From Brachyspira aalborgi (GTDB taxonomy: Bacteria; Spirochaetota; Brachyspiria; Brachyspirales; Brachyspiraceae), in assembly GCF_008016455.1 (NCBI RefSeq), contig NZ_SAXU01000001.1, forward strand, positions 2,314,423-2,378,422: a DNA stretch of 64,000 nucleotides. Reading direction: 5' to 3'. Below the pieces are notes generated by a model. It was not told the DNA's origin, did not search any database, and was given only the letters and a program-made list of their open reading frames with translations. The position numbers were made by a program, and so were the translations under genes. Every line of letters starts with the position of its first letter. Position 1 is the first letter of the stretch. This document shows, in pieces, positions 52,531-61,416 of this stretch.

Positions 52531-55514
52531 TTCTTTTCGACATATTATATAATATAACAATTTATCCAATAGAGTTTATAATAGAAATTGTATTTTATTT
52601 ATTTAATAATGTATTCAAATCTGGTTATGCTACAAGTTTATTCTTTTTAAGTTTAATTATAAATTTTATCTCTTTACCTTTATACAATATAGCAGAAAGT
52701 TGGCAGGCAAAAGAAAGAGCTATTCAAGAAAAAATGAAACCTATGATTGATAATATAAAAGCGGTTTATAAAGGCGACCAAAGATATTTATTAATTAGAG
52801 CTTGTCAAAGAATTAACGGCTATAAAACAATTTATGCATTCAGAGGAACTTTAGGACTGCTTATACAAATTCCTTTTTTCTTGGCTGCTTATAATTTTAT
52901 TCATAATCTCTCGGGCTTGCAACTCGGCAGTTTTTTATTTATAAAAGATTTTTCAAAGCCTGACGGAATATTAAATATTGGAGATATTAGCGTTAATATT
53001 TTGCCATTTATTATGACATTATTTAGTTTATTAGCTGGTTTGGTTTATAGCAAAAAATTAAGATTTAAGGAAAGTTTGCCGTTATATATTGTTTCGTTAA
53101 TATTTTTAGTTTTGCTTTATAATTCGCCTTCTGGTTTAGTATTTTATTGGACATTGAATTGTTTATTTTCATTGATAAAAAATATTTTTATAGAATATAA
53201 ATTATATAAAGTCTTTGTAGTGAATAAATATAAGATTTTAAGAGGTTATAATATATTTTTTATAATATTAACAATTATTTTTATTTTGCTTTTATCTTTA
53301 GGAAATATTGAGAGAAAAGCTTATTTATACGATTTTTCTTTTGAAGAAGTATTACAAGAAAAAAATATGATGTATTTATTCCGATTAAATTTTTATAGCA
53401 AAATATTTAGAAATAGCGATATTTATGGACTTAAAGTTGATACGAATAAATTAAATAACGATTCAATTATAGATATAAAATTTGACTATAATGGCAGTCC
53501 TTATGGAAATATAATATTAAAGGATTATATTGAAAACATAGGAAAAATAGAAGTTTATTATAAATTATTTATTAAAAAATATATTATAAATATTCTTATA
53601 ATATTATTTATTTTATTTATATTATTCAATAGTTATAAATACATTTTAAAAATATTTTCGGATAGTTTTTTAGAGAAAAGAAATTTATTGATTATAAGTT
53701 CCTGTTTGGTTATAAGCGTATTATCGGGGCTATTTATTTCAAGTTCTTTAATCGGAAATTCGCCGACAGAATTTAAAAGTCCTTTCGATTTAATAATAAA
53801 TGATTTATCTATGAGTTTGGGATTATTTTTATTTTATCCGTTATTTATTTATGTTTTATTTTCAGAAAATATAAAAAATTATTTAACTTTATTATTAATA
53901 TTCGTAGCTTCTTTTGTTTTGGTAAATACATTTATAATGAAAGGAAATTATATAAATATTAACGCGGATTTTGTATTTGATAATACAGATTTATTGAAAG
54001 CTTCATTAAAAGAAATATTATTAACGATTATTTTAGCAGTTGTTTTAATTTCAATAATTATTTTAATCATTAAAAAGAATAAAGCGATATTTTTAATTAA
54101 TATTTATTCTATAGTTTTATTGGTTTTAATAAGCATTTCAATATTTGATATTTCAAAAATAATTAAAGAACATAATAAATTGAGCGATAGCCAAATAGAG
54201 AGCGATAAACCTTCCACTACAAAAATATTTAATATTTCAAAAACTGGCGAAAATGTATTTGTATTTGTTTTGGACAGAGCGATTAATTCGTATTGGCTTG
54301 ACGCTTTTGAGAGATTTACTAATTATAAAAAAGATTTTGACGGATTTGTATTTTATCCTAATAATGTTTCTTTTTCACAGTCAACCATAAGTATTGGCTC
54401 ATTATATGGCGGATACGATTATTTACCTTATGAAATGAGTATTGACGGCGGTTATAATATTACTAAATTCCATAACGAAGCGTTGCTTACAATTCCTTTG
54501 GCTTTAGAAAAGTATAATTATAAATCTTCTGTGATTGACCCTCCATATGAAAACTTATTGGGTGATACATATAAGAAAGTATTTAAAGATTATACTAATA
54601 TATCAGTTTATAATAGTTCTTCAATACTTAATTATAGTTTGAATAATTACCTAAATTTGGATAGTAATTTTAATATAGAAGAATTAGCTAAATTAGAACA
54701 AAAAAATAAAATAATAAGATTTTCCATATTTAGAATGCTTCCAATTAATTTTAGAGCTGATTTTTATAGAGATAAAAGATGGTTTTTAACTTCTTCATCT
54801 TTCATAAGAATTAACTCAAGCATAAAATATTATTCTATGTTATTATCAACCCCCTATTTTCTTAATACAAAGAAAAGCGGTAATTATTGTAATGTTATAT
54901 ACAATATTATAACTCATGAACCTGCTTTCTTTTCTTCGGATTTTTTGCCTCATTTGGAATTAAATGAAGTTGATAATAAGGATATGATTATTTTTAAAGA
55001 CGATAATTCAGTCAGACATTTTTATGCAAATATTGCTTCTATTAATTGTATGACAAATTTTATAAGTTATTTAAAAGAAAACGATATTTATGATAATACT
55101 AAAATAATAATCGTTTCGGACCATGGGGCTGGAGTTAATACTACTTCCACAAATAAAAATATAAATTTTATTAATCCTTATAACGCTTTACTAATGTATA
55201 AAGATTTTAATTCTAGAGGCGAAATCAAAATAGAAACAAATTTCATGACAATAGCCGATACTCCATATTTAGCCACAAAACATATACCGAATATACAAAA
55301 TCCGTTTAATAATAAATTGATTACCAACGATTATAAAAACAAAGGTGTTTATTTAATAAGAGTTAATTCTTGGAGACCTGAAGGGCAATTTTCAAATCGC
55401 TATAATTTTAACCAATATTATTATGTTAAAGATAATATTTTTGATATTAATAATTGGAAAAAATTTGTTGTAGATTGGAAAACTAAAGAAACAAAGGAAA
55501 TTGAATTAAAATGA
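52527..55514 (+). CDS. YidC/Oxa1-like domain fused to a sulfatase-like phosphotransferase
   Basis: 995 residues. Residues about 1-235 match YidC/Oxa1 insertases: helices at about 7-30 and 33-55, then the cytoplasmic WQAKERAIQEKMKPMIDNIK hairpin, GLLIQIPFFLAAYNFIHNL and the NSPSGLVFYWTLNCLFSLIKN end. Further helices follow (about 245-265, 350-370, 387-407, 425-465, 490-545). The C-terminal third is an alkaline-phosphatase superfamily domain: VFVFVLDRAINSYW (about 577-590), SQSTISIGSLYGG and VSDHGAGVN (Asp865, His866), like LtaS-type enzymes. I infer a transferase of glycerol- or ethanolamine-phosphate groups onto a surface glycan. First gene behind leader D. Confidence 0.85.
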   Translation: MILFDILYNITIYPIEFIIEIVFYLFNNVFKSGYATSLFFLSLIINFISLPLYNIAESWQAKERAIQEKMKPMIDNIKAVYKGDQRYLLIRACQRINGYKTIYAFRGTLGLLIQIPFFLAAYNFIHNLSGLQLGSFLFIKDFSKPDGILNIGDISVNILPFIMTLFSLLAGLVYSKKLRFKESLPLYIVSLIFLVLLYNSPSGLVFYWTLNCLFSLIKNIFIEYKLYKVFVVNKYKILRGYNIFFIILTIIFILLLSLGNIERKAYLYDFSFEEVLQEKNMMYLFRLNFYSKIFRNSDIYGLKVDTNKLNNDSIIDIKFDYNGSPYGNIILKDYIENIGKIEVYYKLFIKKYIINILIILFILFILFNSYKYILKIFSDSFLEKRNLLIISSCLVISVLSGLFISSSLIGNSPTEFKSPFDLIINDLSMSLGLFLFYPLFIYVLFSENIKNYLTLLLIFVASFVLVNTFIMKGNYININADFVFDNTDLLKASLKEILLTIILAVVLISIIILIIKKNKAIFLINIYSIVLLVLISISIFDISKIIKEHNKLSDSQIESDKPSTTKIFNISKTGENVFVFVLDRAINSYWLDAFERFTNYKKDFDGFVFYPNNVSFSQSTISIGSLYGGYDYLPYEMSIDGGYNITKFHNEALLTIPLALEKYNYKSSVIDPPYENLLGDTYKKVFKDYTNISVYNSSSILNYSLNNYLNLDSNFNIEELAKLEQKNKIIRFSIFRMLPINFRADFYRDKRWFLTSSSFIRINSSIKYYSMLLSTPYFLNTKKSGNYCNVIYNIITHEPAFFSSDFLPHLELNEVDNKDMIIFKDDNSVRHFYANIASINCMTNFISYLKENDIYDNTKIIIVSDHGAGVNTTSTNKNINFINPYNALLMYKDFNSRGEIKIETNFMTIADTPYLATKHIPNIQNPFNNKLITNDYKNKGVYLIRVNSWRPEGQFSNRYNFNQYYYVKDNIFDINNWKKFVVDWKTKETKEIELK

Positions 55515-55549
55515 TTAAATTTTTTAATAAATTTTTAAAAGAATTTTAA
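55511..55549 (+). CDS. 12-residue coupling mini-cistron
   Basis: An ATG overlapping the stop of the YidC-sulfatase gene (ATGA) opens a 12-codon ORF (MIKFFNKFLKEF) whose stop overlaps the AAGGAG of the next gene. It could hand ribosomes from one gene to the next. No ribosome site of its own is apparent. The segment around it was copied to 59311-59438. Confidence 0.35.
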   Translation: MIKFFNKFLKEF

Positions 55550-55558
55550 GGAGTAGAA

Positions 55559-56830
55559 ATGATTTTATCCATTGTAGTTTTATTTATAATAATTCAAAGC
55601 AGTCTTTTTTGCTATATTGACCCTGGCACAGGAAGTTTGCTTTTTTCGGCATTATTTGGAATAATCGGAACTTTATTCTTTTTGTCGAAAGCGCTTTTAA
55701 TAAAATTAAAGACTTTTTCTTTTGCTGATAAAATAAATAAAAAAGAAAATATCTCTAAAGCTAAAATAATAATTTACGGCGAAGATAAAAGATATTATAA
55801 TGTGTTTAAGCCAATCATAGAAGAATTAATAAATTTAGAAATTCCTACGATTTATTATAGCTCAAGCTATGACGATAAAATTTTTGAAATAAAAAGCGAT
55901 TTTCTTAAAAGCGAATTTATAGGAACGGGAAATAAAGCTTATGCGAAATTAAATTTTATAGAAGCGGATATTTGTTTAATGACGACTCCGAATTTAGATG
56001 TATTTCAATTAAAGCGCTCTAAAGGAGTTAAGAAATATGTTCATATAACGCATTCGTCAGCGGAAACTTCAACATATTGTTTATATTCTTTAGATTTTTT
56101 CGATGCGGTATTTTTAAATGGCGAACATCAAATAAGAGATATTAGAGAATTGGAAAATAAAAGAAATACTATAATTAAAGATTTATATGTGGTAGGAAAT
56201 CCTTATTTGGACGAACTTTCAAAAATGAAAGAAACGATAACAAAAGAAAATAATAATAAAAAGACTATTCTTATAGCTCCTTCTTGGGGAATGAATTGTT
56301 TATTTAGAAGGTTTGGCGAAAAGTTATTAGACAATATAGTTAACTCCGATTATAATATTATTATAAGACCTCATCCTCAATCTTTAATATCGGATAAAGA
56401 TATTATTGATAAATTTCAAAACAGATATAAATATAAAAATAATGTAGAGTGGGATTTCAATAGAGTTAATATTTATTCTCTTTCTAAAGCCGATATAATG
56501 ATTTCAGATTTTTCGGGAGTAATATTCGATTACGCTTTTCTTTTTGAAAAACCCGTAATAATACCAAGTTTTACTTTCGATAAAAGAGGAACGGACGCTA
56601 TAGAAATAGACGAGGAAGTTTGGACTTTTGAAACCATCCCTAAAATAAGTTTTAAATTAGATGAAAATAATTTTTCTAATATTTCACAAATAATAGAAGA
56701 TTCTATTAATAATGAAACATTAAAAAATAATATTTTAAAAGCTAAAGAAGAAGCGTATATGTATGAAGGGCAGGCTTCAAAAAGAGCGGCTCAATTTCTA
56801 AACGATATGCTTATAACGATTAATAATTAG
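55559..56830 (+). CDS. CDP-glycerol:glycerophosphotransferase family protein
   Basis: 423 residues. An N-terminal membrane anchor (residues 1-45, two hydrophobic stretches with CYIDPGTGSLL in between) precedes a TagB/TagF-type domain: HITHSSAETSTYC, NPYLDE, ILIAPSWG, IIRPHPQS and the diagnostic SDFSGVIFDYAFLFEKPVI. Family role: transfers glycerol phosphate or a similar polyol phosphate to a glycan. It fits with the sulfatase/LtaS-like partners in building a teichoic-acid-like surface modification. Confidence 0.88.
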   Translation: MILSIVVLFIIIQSSLFCYIDPGTGSLLFSALFGIIGTLFFLSKALLIKLKTFSFADKINKKENISKAKIIIYGEDKRYYNVFKPIIEELINLEIPTIYYSSSYDDKIFEIKSDFLKSEFIGTGNKAYAKLNFIEADICLMTTPNLDVFQLKRSKGVKKYVHITHSSAETSTYCLYSLDFFDAVFLNGEHQIRDIRELENKRNTIIKDLYVVGNPYLDELSKMKETITKENNNKKTILIAPSWGMNCLFRRFGEKLLDNIVNSDYNIIIRPHPQSLISDKDIIDKFQNRYKYKNNVEWDFNRVNIYSLSKADIMISDFSGVIFDYAFLFEKPVIIPSFTFDKRGTDAIEIDEEVWTFETIPKISFKLDENNFSNISQIIEDSINNETLKNNILKAKEEAYMYEGQASKRAAQFLNDMLITINN

Positions 56831-56843
56831 CGAGGATATTAAA

Positions 56844-58313
56844 ATGAAAGCTATAATATTAGCCGCTGGTATGGGAACGAGACTCTCTCCTATGACTTTA
56901 TTAAAACCAAAACCTTTGCTTGAAATTAAAGGAAAAACCATTTTAGAAAATATGATAAAATTTTTAAATCGTGGAGGAATAAACGATATTACCGTAGTTA
57001 CGGGTTATAAACATGAATTGTTTGACGAATATAAAGAAAAATTAGGATTTAAAAAAGTCGTATATAAAGATTATAAAAATAAAAATAGCAGCTCTTCTCT
57101 AAAATTTGTAATAGACGAAATAGAAAAAGGAACTATAATATTGAACGGAGATTTATTTATAAACAAATCTTTTATTGAATATATAAAACCGAATATTTCT
57201 CAATTATTATCTCAACAAATTACCGAAGGAGTAATTTCTTGGGGATATATAATAGACAGCAATTTTAAATTAATAGATATAGATACAAACGCTATAAACG
57301 GATACGGAGACGGAATAGCGATATTTGATAATGAAGAAGATTTAAAGATTTTGAAAAAAGAATTAATAAATTGCAGCGATGAAGAATATTGGGAATATTG
57401 TATATTAAGAGCTATTGATAAAATAAATTTCTACTCTTTTAATTATGACGATATTTATACGGAAATAGATTCGTTTAAAGACGCCTTATATCATAATTTA
57501 TTAACTCCCGAAGAGATAGCACAACAATGCAGTGACGATGGAAAAATAGAAAGACTCGCTGGAATAACAAATATTAATTATAAGATTAAATTTTTAAATG
57601 AATATAAGGTTATAAGAATTCCTGGCAAAGGAACTGAAAATATAATAGACAGAACTTCGGAAAAAGAAATTTTAAATATTTTATACGATAAAGATATAGT
57701 TCCTAAAAGCGATTTTTACGATAGCGATATAAAATTAACCGATTATTTAGAAGGTTATAGGTCTTTAGATTTTGACGACTTAAAAAATTACGAGACAATT
57801 TTTCCTTTAATAATTAAACAAATGAAAAAACTTCATTCTATGCCACACGATAATTATAAAAATTTTAATGTTATATCTATGATAGAAGAAATTAAAAAAT
57901 ACGAGAAACTTGCAAATATAATTTTGGTTACAAAAATAGAACATAAATTTTTGCTTAATATAGCAAGAAAAATGGACGAGGGTAAACAAGTTTTATGCCA
58001 TAGAGATTTGCAACTTCCTAATATAATGTATAACGGCAAAGAAATAAAATTTGTAGATTTTGAATATTCTGGATTTTCTTCAATACTTTGGGAAATCGGA
58101 AACTTTACGGCGGAATTAGAATTAAATGACGAACAAATTAATAAATTTATAGAATTATATAAAGACATAACTTATAGAGAAATAATCGAAGGACAATTAA
58201 TGTCTAATTATGTATGGGCTTTATGGGGATGGATTTACGATTCAATAGATTTGGGAAGAAATTATTTAACAAGATTTCATTATAATCTAAATTATTTAAT
58301 GAAAAGTAATTAG
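56844..58313 (+). CDS. LicC-LicA fusion: cytidylyltransferase plus choline kinase-like protein
   Basis: 489 residues. Residues 1-230 form a nucleotidyltransferase (ILAAGMGTRLSPMTLLKPKP, ILNGDLFI) like LicC choline-phosphate cytidylyltransferase. Residues about 235-489 form a choline/ethanolamine kinase fold with the Brenner motif HRDLQLPN (His386, Asp388) and the metal-binding FVDFEYSG (Asp405). Together they would phosphorylate choline and make CDP-choline. The gene is followed 11 bases later by a DMT permease, as expected for a LicB-type importer. Substrate could also be ethanolamine or another amino alcohol. Confidence 0.87.
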   Translation: MKAIILAAGMGTRLSPMTLLKPKPLLEIKGKTILENMIKFLNRGGINDITVVTGYKHELFDEYKEKLGFKKVVYKDYKNKNSSSSLKFVIDEIEKGTIILNGDLFINKSFIEYIKPNISQLLSQQITEGVISWGYIIDSNFKLIDIDTNAINGYGDGIAIFDNEEDLKILKKELINCSDEEYWEYCILRAIDKINFYSFNYDDIYTEIDSFKDALYHNLLTPEEIAQQCSDDGKIERLAGITNINYKIKFLNEYKVIRIPGKGTENIIDRTSEKEILNILYDKDIVPKSDFYDSDIKLTDYLEGYRSLDFDDLKNYETIFPLIIKQMKKLHSMPHDNYKNFNVISMIEEIKKYEKLANIILVTKIEHKFLLNIARKMDEGKQVLCHRDLQLPNIMYNGKEIKFVDFEYSGFSSILWEIGNFTAELELNDEQINKFIELYKDITYREIIEGQLMSNYVWALWGWIYDSIDLGRNYLTRFHYNLNYLMKSN

Positions 58314-58324
58314 GATAAAATATA

Positions 58325-59200
58325 ATGAAAAGAGATAAAATTTTAGGACATACTTTTGCATTTTTAAGCGTTTTATTCTGGTCTTCTTTATATGTTTCTA
58401 CAAAAATACTGCTTGAAAGTTTTAATCCGCTTGAATTGTTGGTTTTGCAATTTTGTATGGGATATATTCTATTGCTCATAATTAAACCTAAAAGACTAAA
58501 ATTAAATAATAAAAAAGAAGAAATATATTTTGCTCTCGCGGGATTAACGGGAATAACTATTTATAATTTATTTTTAAATTTAGCTATGAGTTATTCGCTC
58601 GCTTCAAATGTAAGCGTTATAATCGCCGCAGCTCCATTATTCACGGGAATATTTTCGTTTATATTGAGAATTGAAAAGCCTTATATTAGTTTTTTTATAG
58701 GTTTTATAGTTTCTATTATTGGAATTACTATATTAAGTTTTAACGGACAAGCCGAACTTAAATTAAATCCTTTAGGAGATATTTTAGCTATAGTCTCAAG
58801 CATAGGTTGGGGACTTTATTCGGTTATAATAAAAAATATAACGGATATGAAATACGATATTATTTTATCCACAAGAAAAGTAATATTTTATGGAATAATA
58901 TTTATGATTCCGTCTTTTCTATTTTTAGATTTTCACCCTAATTTTAAAGCGTTTGCAAATCCTATAACTTTATTTAATATGATATTCTTGGCTACATTTG
59001 CTTCTGGAATATGTTTTATAATATGGAATAAAGCTACCGATTTGATAGGAGTTATTAAAACAAATATATATGTTTATTTAACTCCCGTAATTACAATATT
59101 TGTTTCTATAATAGTATTGAAAGAACATATAACGATTATTGCAATTGTAGGCATTGCATTAACTTTAGCTGGCGTTATAATTTCAGAGTTAAGATATTAA
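58325..59200 (+). CDS. DMT-family permease, candidate choline importer (LicB-like)
   Basis: 291 residues with ten predicted helices in two EamA repeats (WSSLYVSTKILLESFNPLELL opens the first; GDILAIVSSIGWGLYSVIIKN opens the second). By sequence it is a general EamA/DMT transporter. Its position after the LicC-LicA fusion suggests it brings in choline or a related amino alcohol, like LicB in Haemophilus and streptococci. Confidence 0.85.
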   Translation: MKRDKILGHTFAFLSVLFWSSLYVSTKILLESFNPLELLVLQFCMGYILLLIIKPKRLKLNNKKEEIYFALAGLTGITIYNLFLNLAMSYSLASNVSVIIAAAPLFTGIFSFILRIEKPYISFFIGFIVSIIGITILSFNGQAELKLNPLGDILAIVSSIGWGLYSVIIKNITDMKYDIILSTRKVIFYGIIFMIPSFLFLDFHPNFKAFANPITLFNMIFLATFASGICFIIWNKATDLIGVIKTNIYVYLTPVITIFVSIIVLKEHITIIAIVGIALTLAGVIISELRY

Positions 59201-59310
59201 ATTTAAAATTATATTGATAAAATTCTTTAATTATTTATAATATTAAACAATTCTAATATTTTTAATTTTAAGGAAAAATTTTTATGAATATTTTTTGTTT
59301 TACAAATTAA

Positions 59311-59438
59311 TTGGAAGACTAAAAAAATAAAAGAAATTGATTTAAAGTGATTAAATTTTTTTAAAAGAATTTTAAGGAGTAAAAATGATTTTATCCGTTG
59401 TAGTTTTATTTATAATAATTCAAAGCAGTCTTTTTTGC
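59311..59438 (+). pseudogene. Remnant copy of the YidC-sulfatase / TagF-like gene junction
   Basis: This stretch repeats 55476-55612 (the 3' end of the sulfatase gene, the ribosome site AAGGAGT and the first 18 codons of the TagF-like gene) with a few changes and an internal gap. It keeps an ATG at 59385 (MILSVVVLFIIIQSSLFC) but soon leaves the homology and stops at 59463. It is the scar of a lost or exchanged gene pair. The rest of the gap 59201-59542 shows only a possible promoter. Confidence 0.8.
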
Positions 59439-59542
59439 AAAATAATAGCTCTAAAATATTTTTAAAAATTACTTGATTTACAAAATAAAATATATTATCA
59501 TTTAAAATCAATATTTAACTTTTATAATTTGCGGAGATTGAA

Positions 59543-61282
59543 TTGAAAATTAAAAAAATATTATATAATTTTTATATTAACTCTTTTATAATTATTTCAA
59601 TATTATATTTTACGATAACTCAATTTTTACTTCCGTCACTTTCGATTGACAGATTTAAAATAAGTTTTATAGATATATTATATATTTATTTATTTTCTTT
59701 AATTTCTTATTTTCTTTCAAATAAAAAATTGGTAATCTCTTATTTGTTTATTATAGTTTCGGTTTTTTCATTTTTTACAATAGAACCTTTAGGAATAACT
59801 ATTTTAACTAAACCGATATTTTTTACAGATATGGAATATTTATATCCTTCGCTAATTGAAGTTTTGCCATTTTATATGCAAATAATTACGATAGCGGCTA
59901 CAATATTATATTTTTCTTCGCTTTTTGCATTTTCAATATATTTTTTATATAGATTAATTAAAATATTTTTGATTGATAAGAAAAAAGGAATTATATTATT
60001 TTTTATAATTTTAATTACTACTTATTTATCGTTTTTTAGAGAAGTTAAAATTAATTCTATATATCCAAATTATATTGAAAGAGTAAATAAATTTGGAATA
60101 ATAAATTCAATAAGTTATAGAATTTCTTTCGACAGAGAAAATAATAAAGTAATTGCAAATATTGATAATGTTAAAAATGCGATTGAATTATTAAAAGAAG
60201 TTCAAAATAAAAGAGAGATTTCAAATTTAATTATGCCTTACGATTATACTAATAAAAGAAATGTTTTTATAATTTTTATGGAATCATTTTACGATTATAG
60301 TCATTTTTTAGAATTGTTTGATAAAGACCCTTTTCCAAAAGAATATAGAGAATGGGCTTTACAGTCGTCAAAAGTCGGACCGAACGATGGGAACGGAAGT
60401 TTATTTGCAAGGCTTTCGGGTTTAATTGGAACTTCGCCGATTTATCCGAAAAAACAAAAAAGCAAGGTAAATACCGCTTTGCCTTTTTTAATGAAAAACG
60501 CTGGCTATAAAACAATCGCGCTTGAAGAATGCGGAATAACTTTTAATTTAGACAAATTATTTCCAAATATTGGATTTGAAGAAATTATATTTAACTTGGG
60601 ACTAACAAACATAAAAAATTATATAAAGAATAACGATTTTGAAGAGCCTGTATTCGTTTCTGGATTTACATTTTTGGGGCATGCTGGAAGTCATATAAAA
60701 AATGATTTTAATATTTTTGAAAACAATAAAAGATTTTACGAAAAAATTAATCGAAAAGATAAAAAAGTTTTGCTTGAAACTATGGAAAATTCCGTTATGG
60801 CTGCAATTGATATAATAGAAACTAAAAATATAATTCTTCAAAAATATCCCGATGCGATTATAATTTTTAAGCATGACCATTTATATCCTTATTTGGCGGG
60901 AATGATTTATAATTCTTCTGTAGACGAAAATATAAAAAAAGAATTTTTTGAATCTTACGCTATTAGTCCGCTTTTAATATGGAATGGCAGAAACGGAGCT
61001 TTTAAGTTGGAAGACGGATTTCCGCCCGAAAATATTCCGTTATTTATAGCCGTAAATACTAAAATTAATTGGACGAATTCTATAATTTCGCTTTTATATA
61101 AAGATAAAACGGAAGGAATTATAAGATTTTATAATAATTTTTATACGAACGAAAATAATAAAATTATCCGAATAGAAGTTAGTAAAGAAAGTTTGTCTTA
61201 TAAATATAATTACGCTCAAAGAATTTTATCGGAAGATATTTTAAGAGGCGAAAAATATTTTAACGATATAATAACTCGATAA
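59543..61282 (+). CDS. LtaS-like sulfatase-family membrane phosphotransferase
   Basis: 579 residues starting at TTG behind GCGGAG. Five N-terminal membrane helices (about 12-30, 43-60, 65-90, 110-135, 150-167), then an extracytoplasmic alkaline-phosphatase superfamily domain: NVFIIFMESFYDYS (Glu246, Ser247), the SSKVGPNDGNGSLFARLSGL region in place of the LtaS Thr loop, and IIFKHDHLYPYLAG (about 440). Architecture matches lipoteichoic acid synthases and phosphoethanolamine/phosphoglycerol transferases. Its 3' end is duplicated at 62678-62780. Confidence 0.87.
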   Translation: MKIKKILYNFYINSFIIISILYFTITQFLLPSLSIDRFKISFIDILYIYLFSLISYFLSNKKLVISYLFIIVSVFSFFTIEPLGITILTKPIFFTDMEYLYPSLIEVLPFYMQIITIAATILYFSSLFAFSIYFLYRLIKIFLIDKKKGIILFFIILITTYLSFFREVKINSIYPNYIERVNKFGIINSISYRISFDRENNKVIANIDNVKNAIELLKEVQNKREISNLIMPYDYTNKRNVFIIFMESFYDYSHFLELFDKDPFPKEYREWALQSSKVGPNDGNGSLFARLSGLIGTSPIYPKKQKSKVNTALPFLMKNAGYKTIALEECGITFNLDKLFPNIGFEEIIFNLGLTNIKNYIKNNDFEEPVFVSGFTFLGHAGSHIKNDFNIFENNKRFYEKINRKDKKVLLETMENSVMAAIDIIETKNIILQKYPDAIIIFKHDHLYPYLAGMIYNSSVDENIKKEFFESYAISPLLIWNGRNGAFKLEDGFPPENIPLFIAVNTKINWTNSIISLLYKDKTEGIIRFYNNFYTNENNKIIRIEVSKESLSYKYNYAQRILSEDILRGEKYFNDIITR

Positions 61283-61299
61283 TTTTTTTCTTAAAATGA

Positions 61300-61327
61300 T
61301 TGACAAAAATTCTAAATATTGTATAAT
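61300..61327 (+). promoter_or_regulatory. Promoter of leader E
   Basis: TTGACA (61300-61305), 16-base spacer, TATAAT (61322-61327): both boxes are exact consensus. It begins 18 bases after the stop of the LtaS-like gene. Confidence 0.85.
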
Positions 61328-61416
61328 ATTCCTGTAAATTAATTAAATAATGAATAAACGAACAACCGAAGAGAGAAACTTTCGGATTAAATCTATTTAA
61401 CGGGAGATAAATTCTC

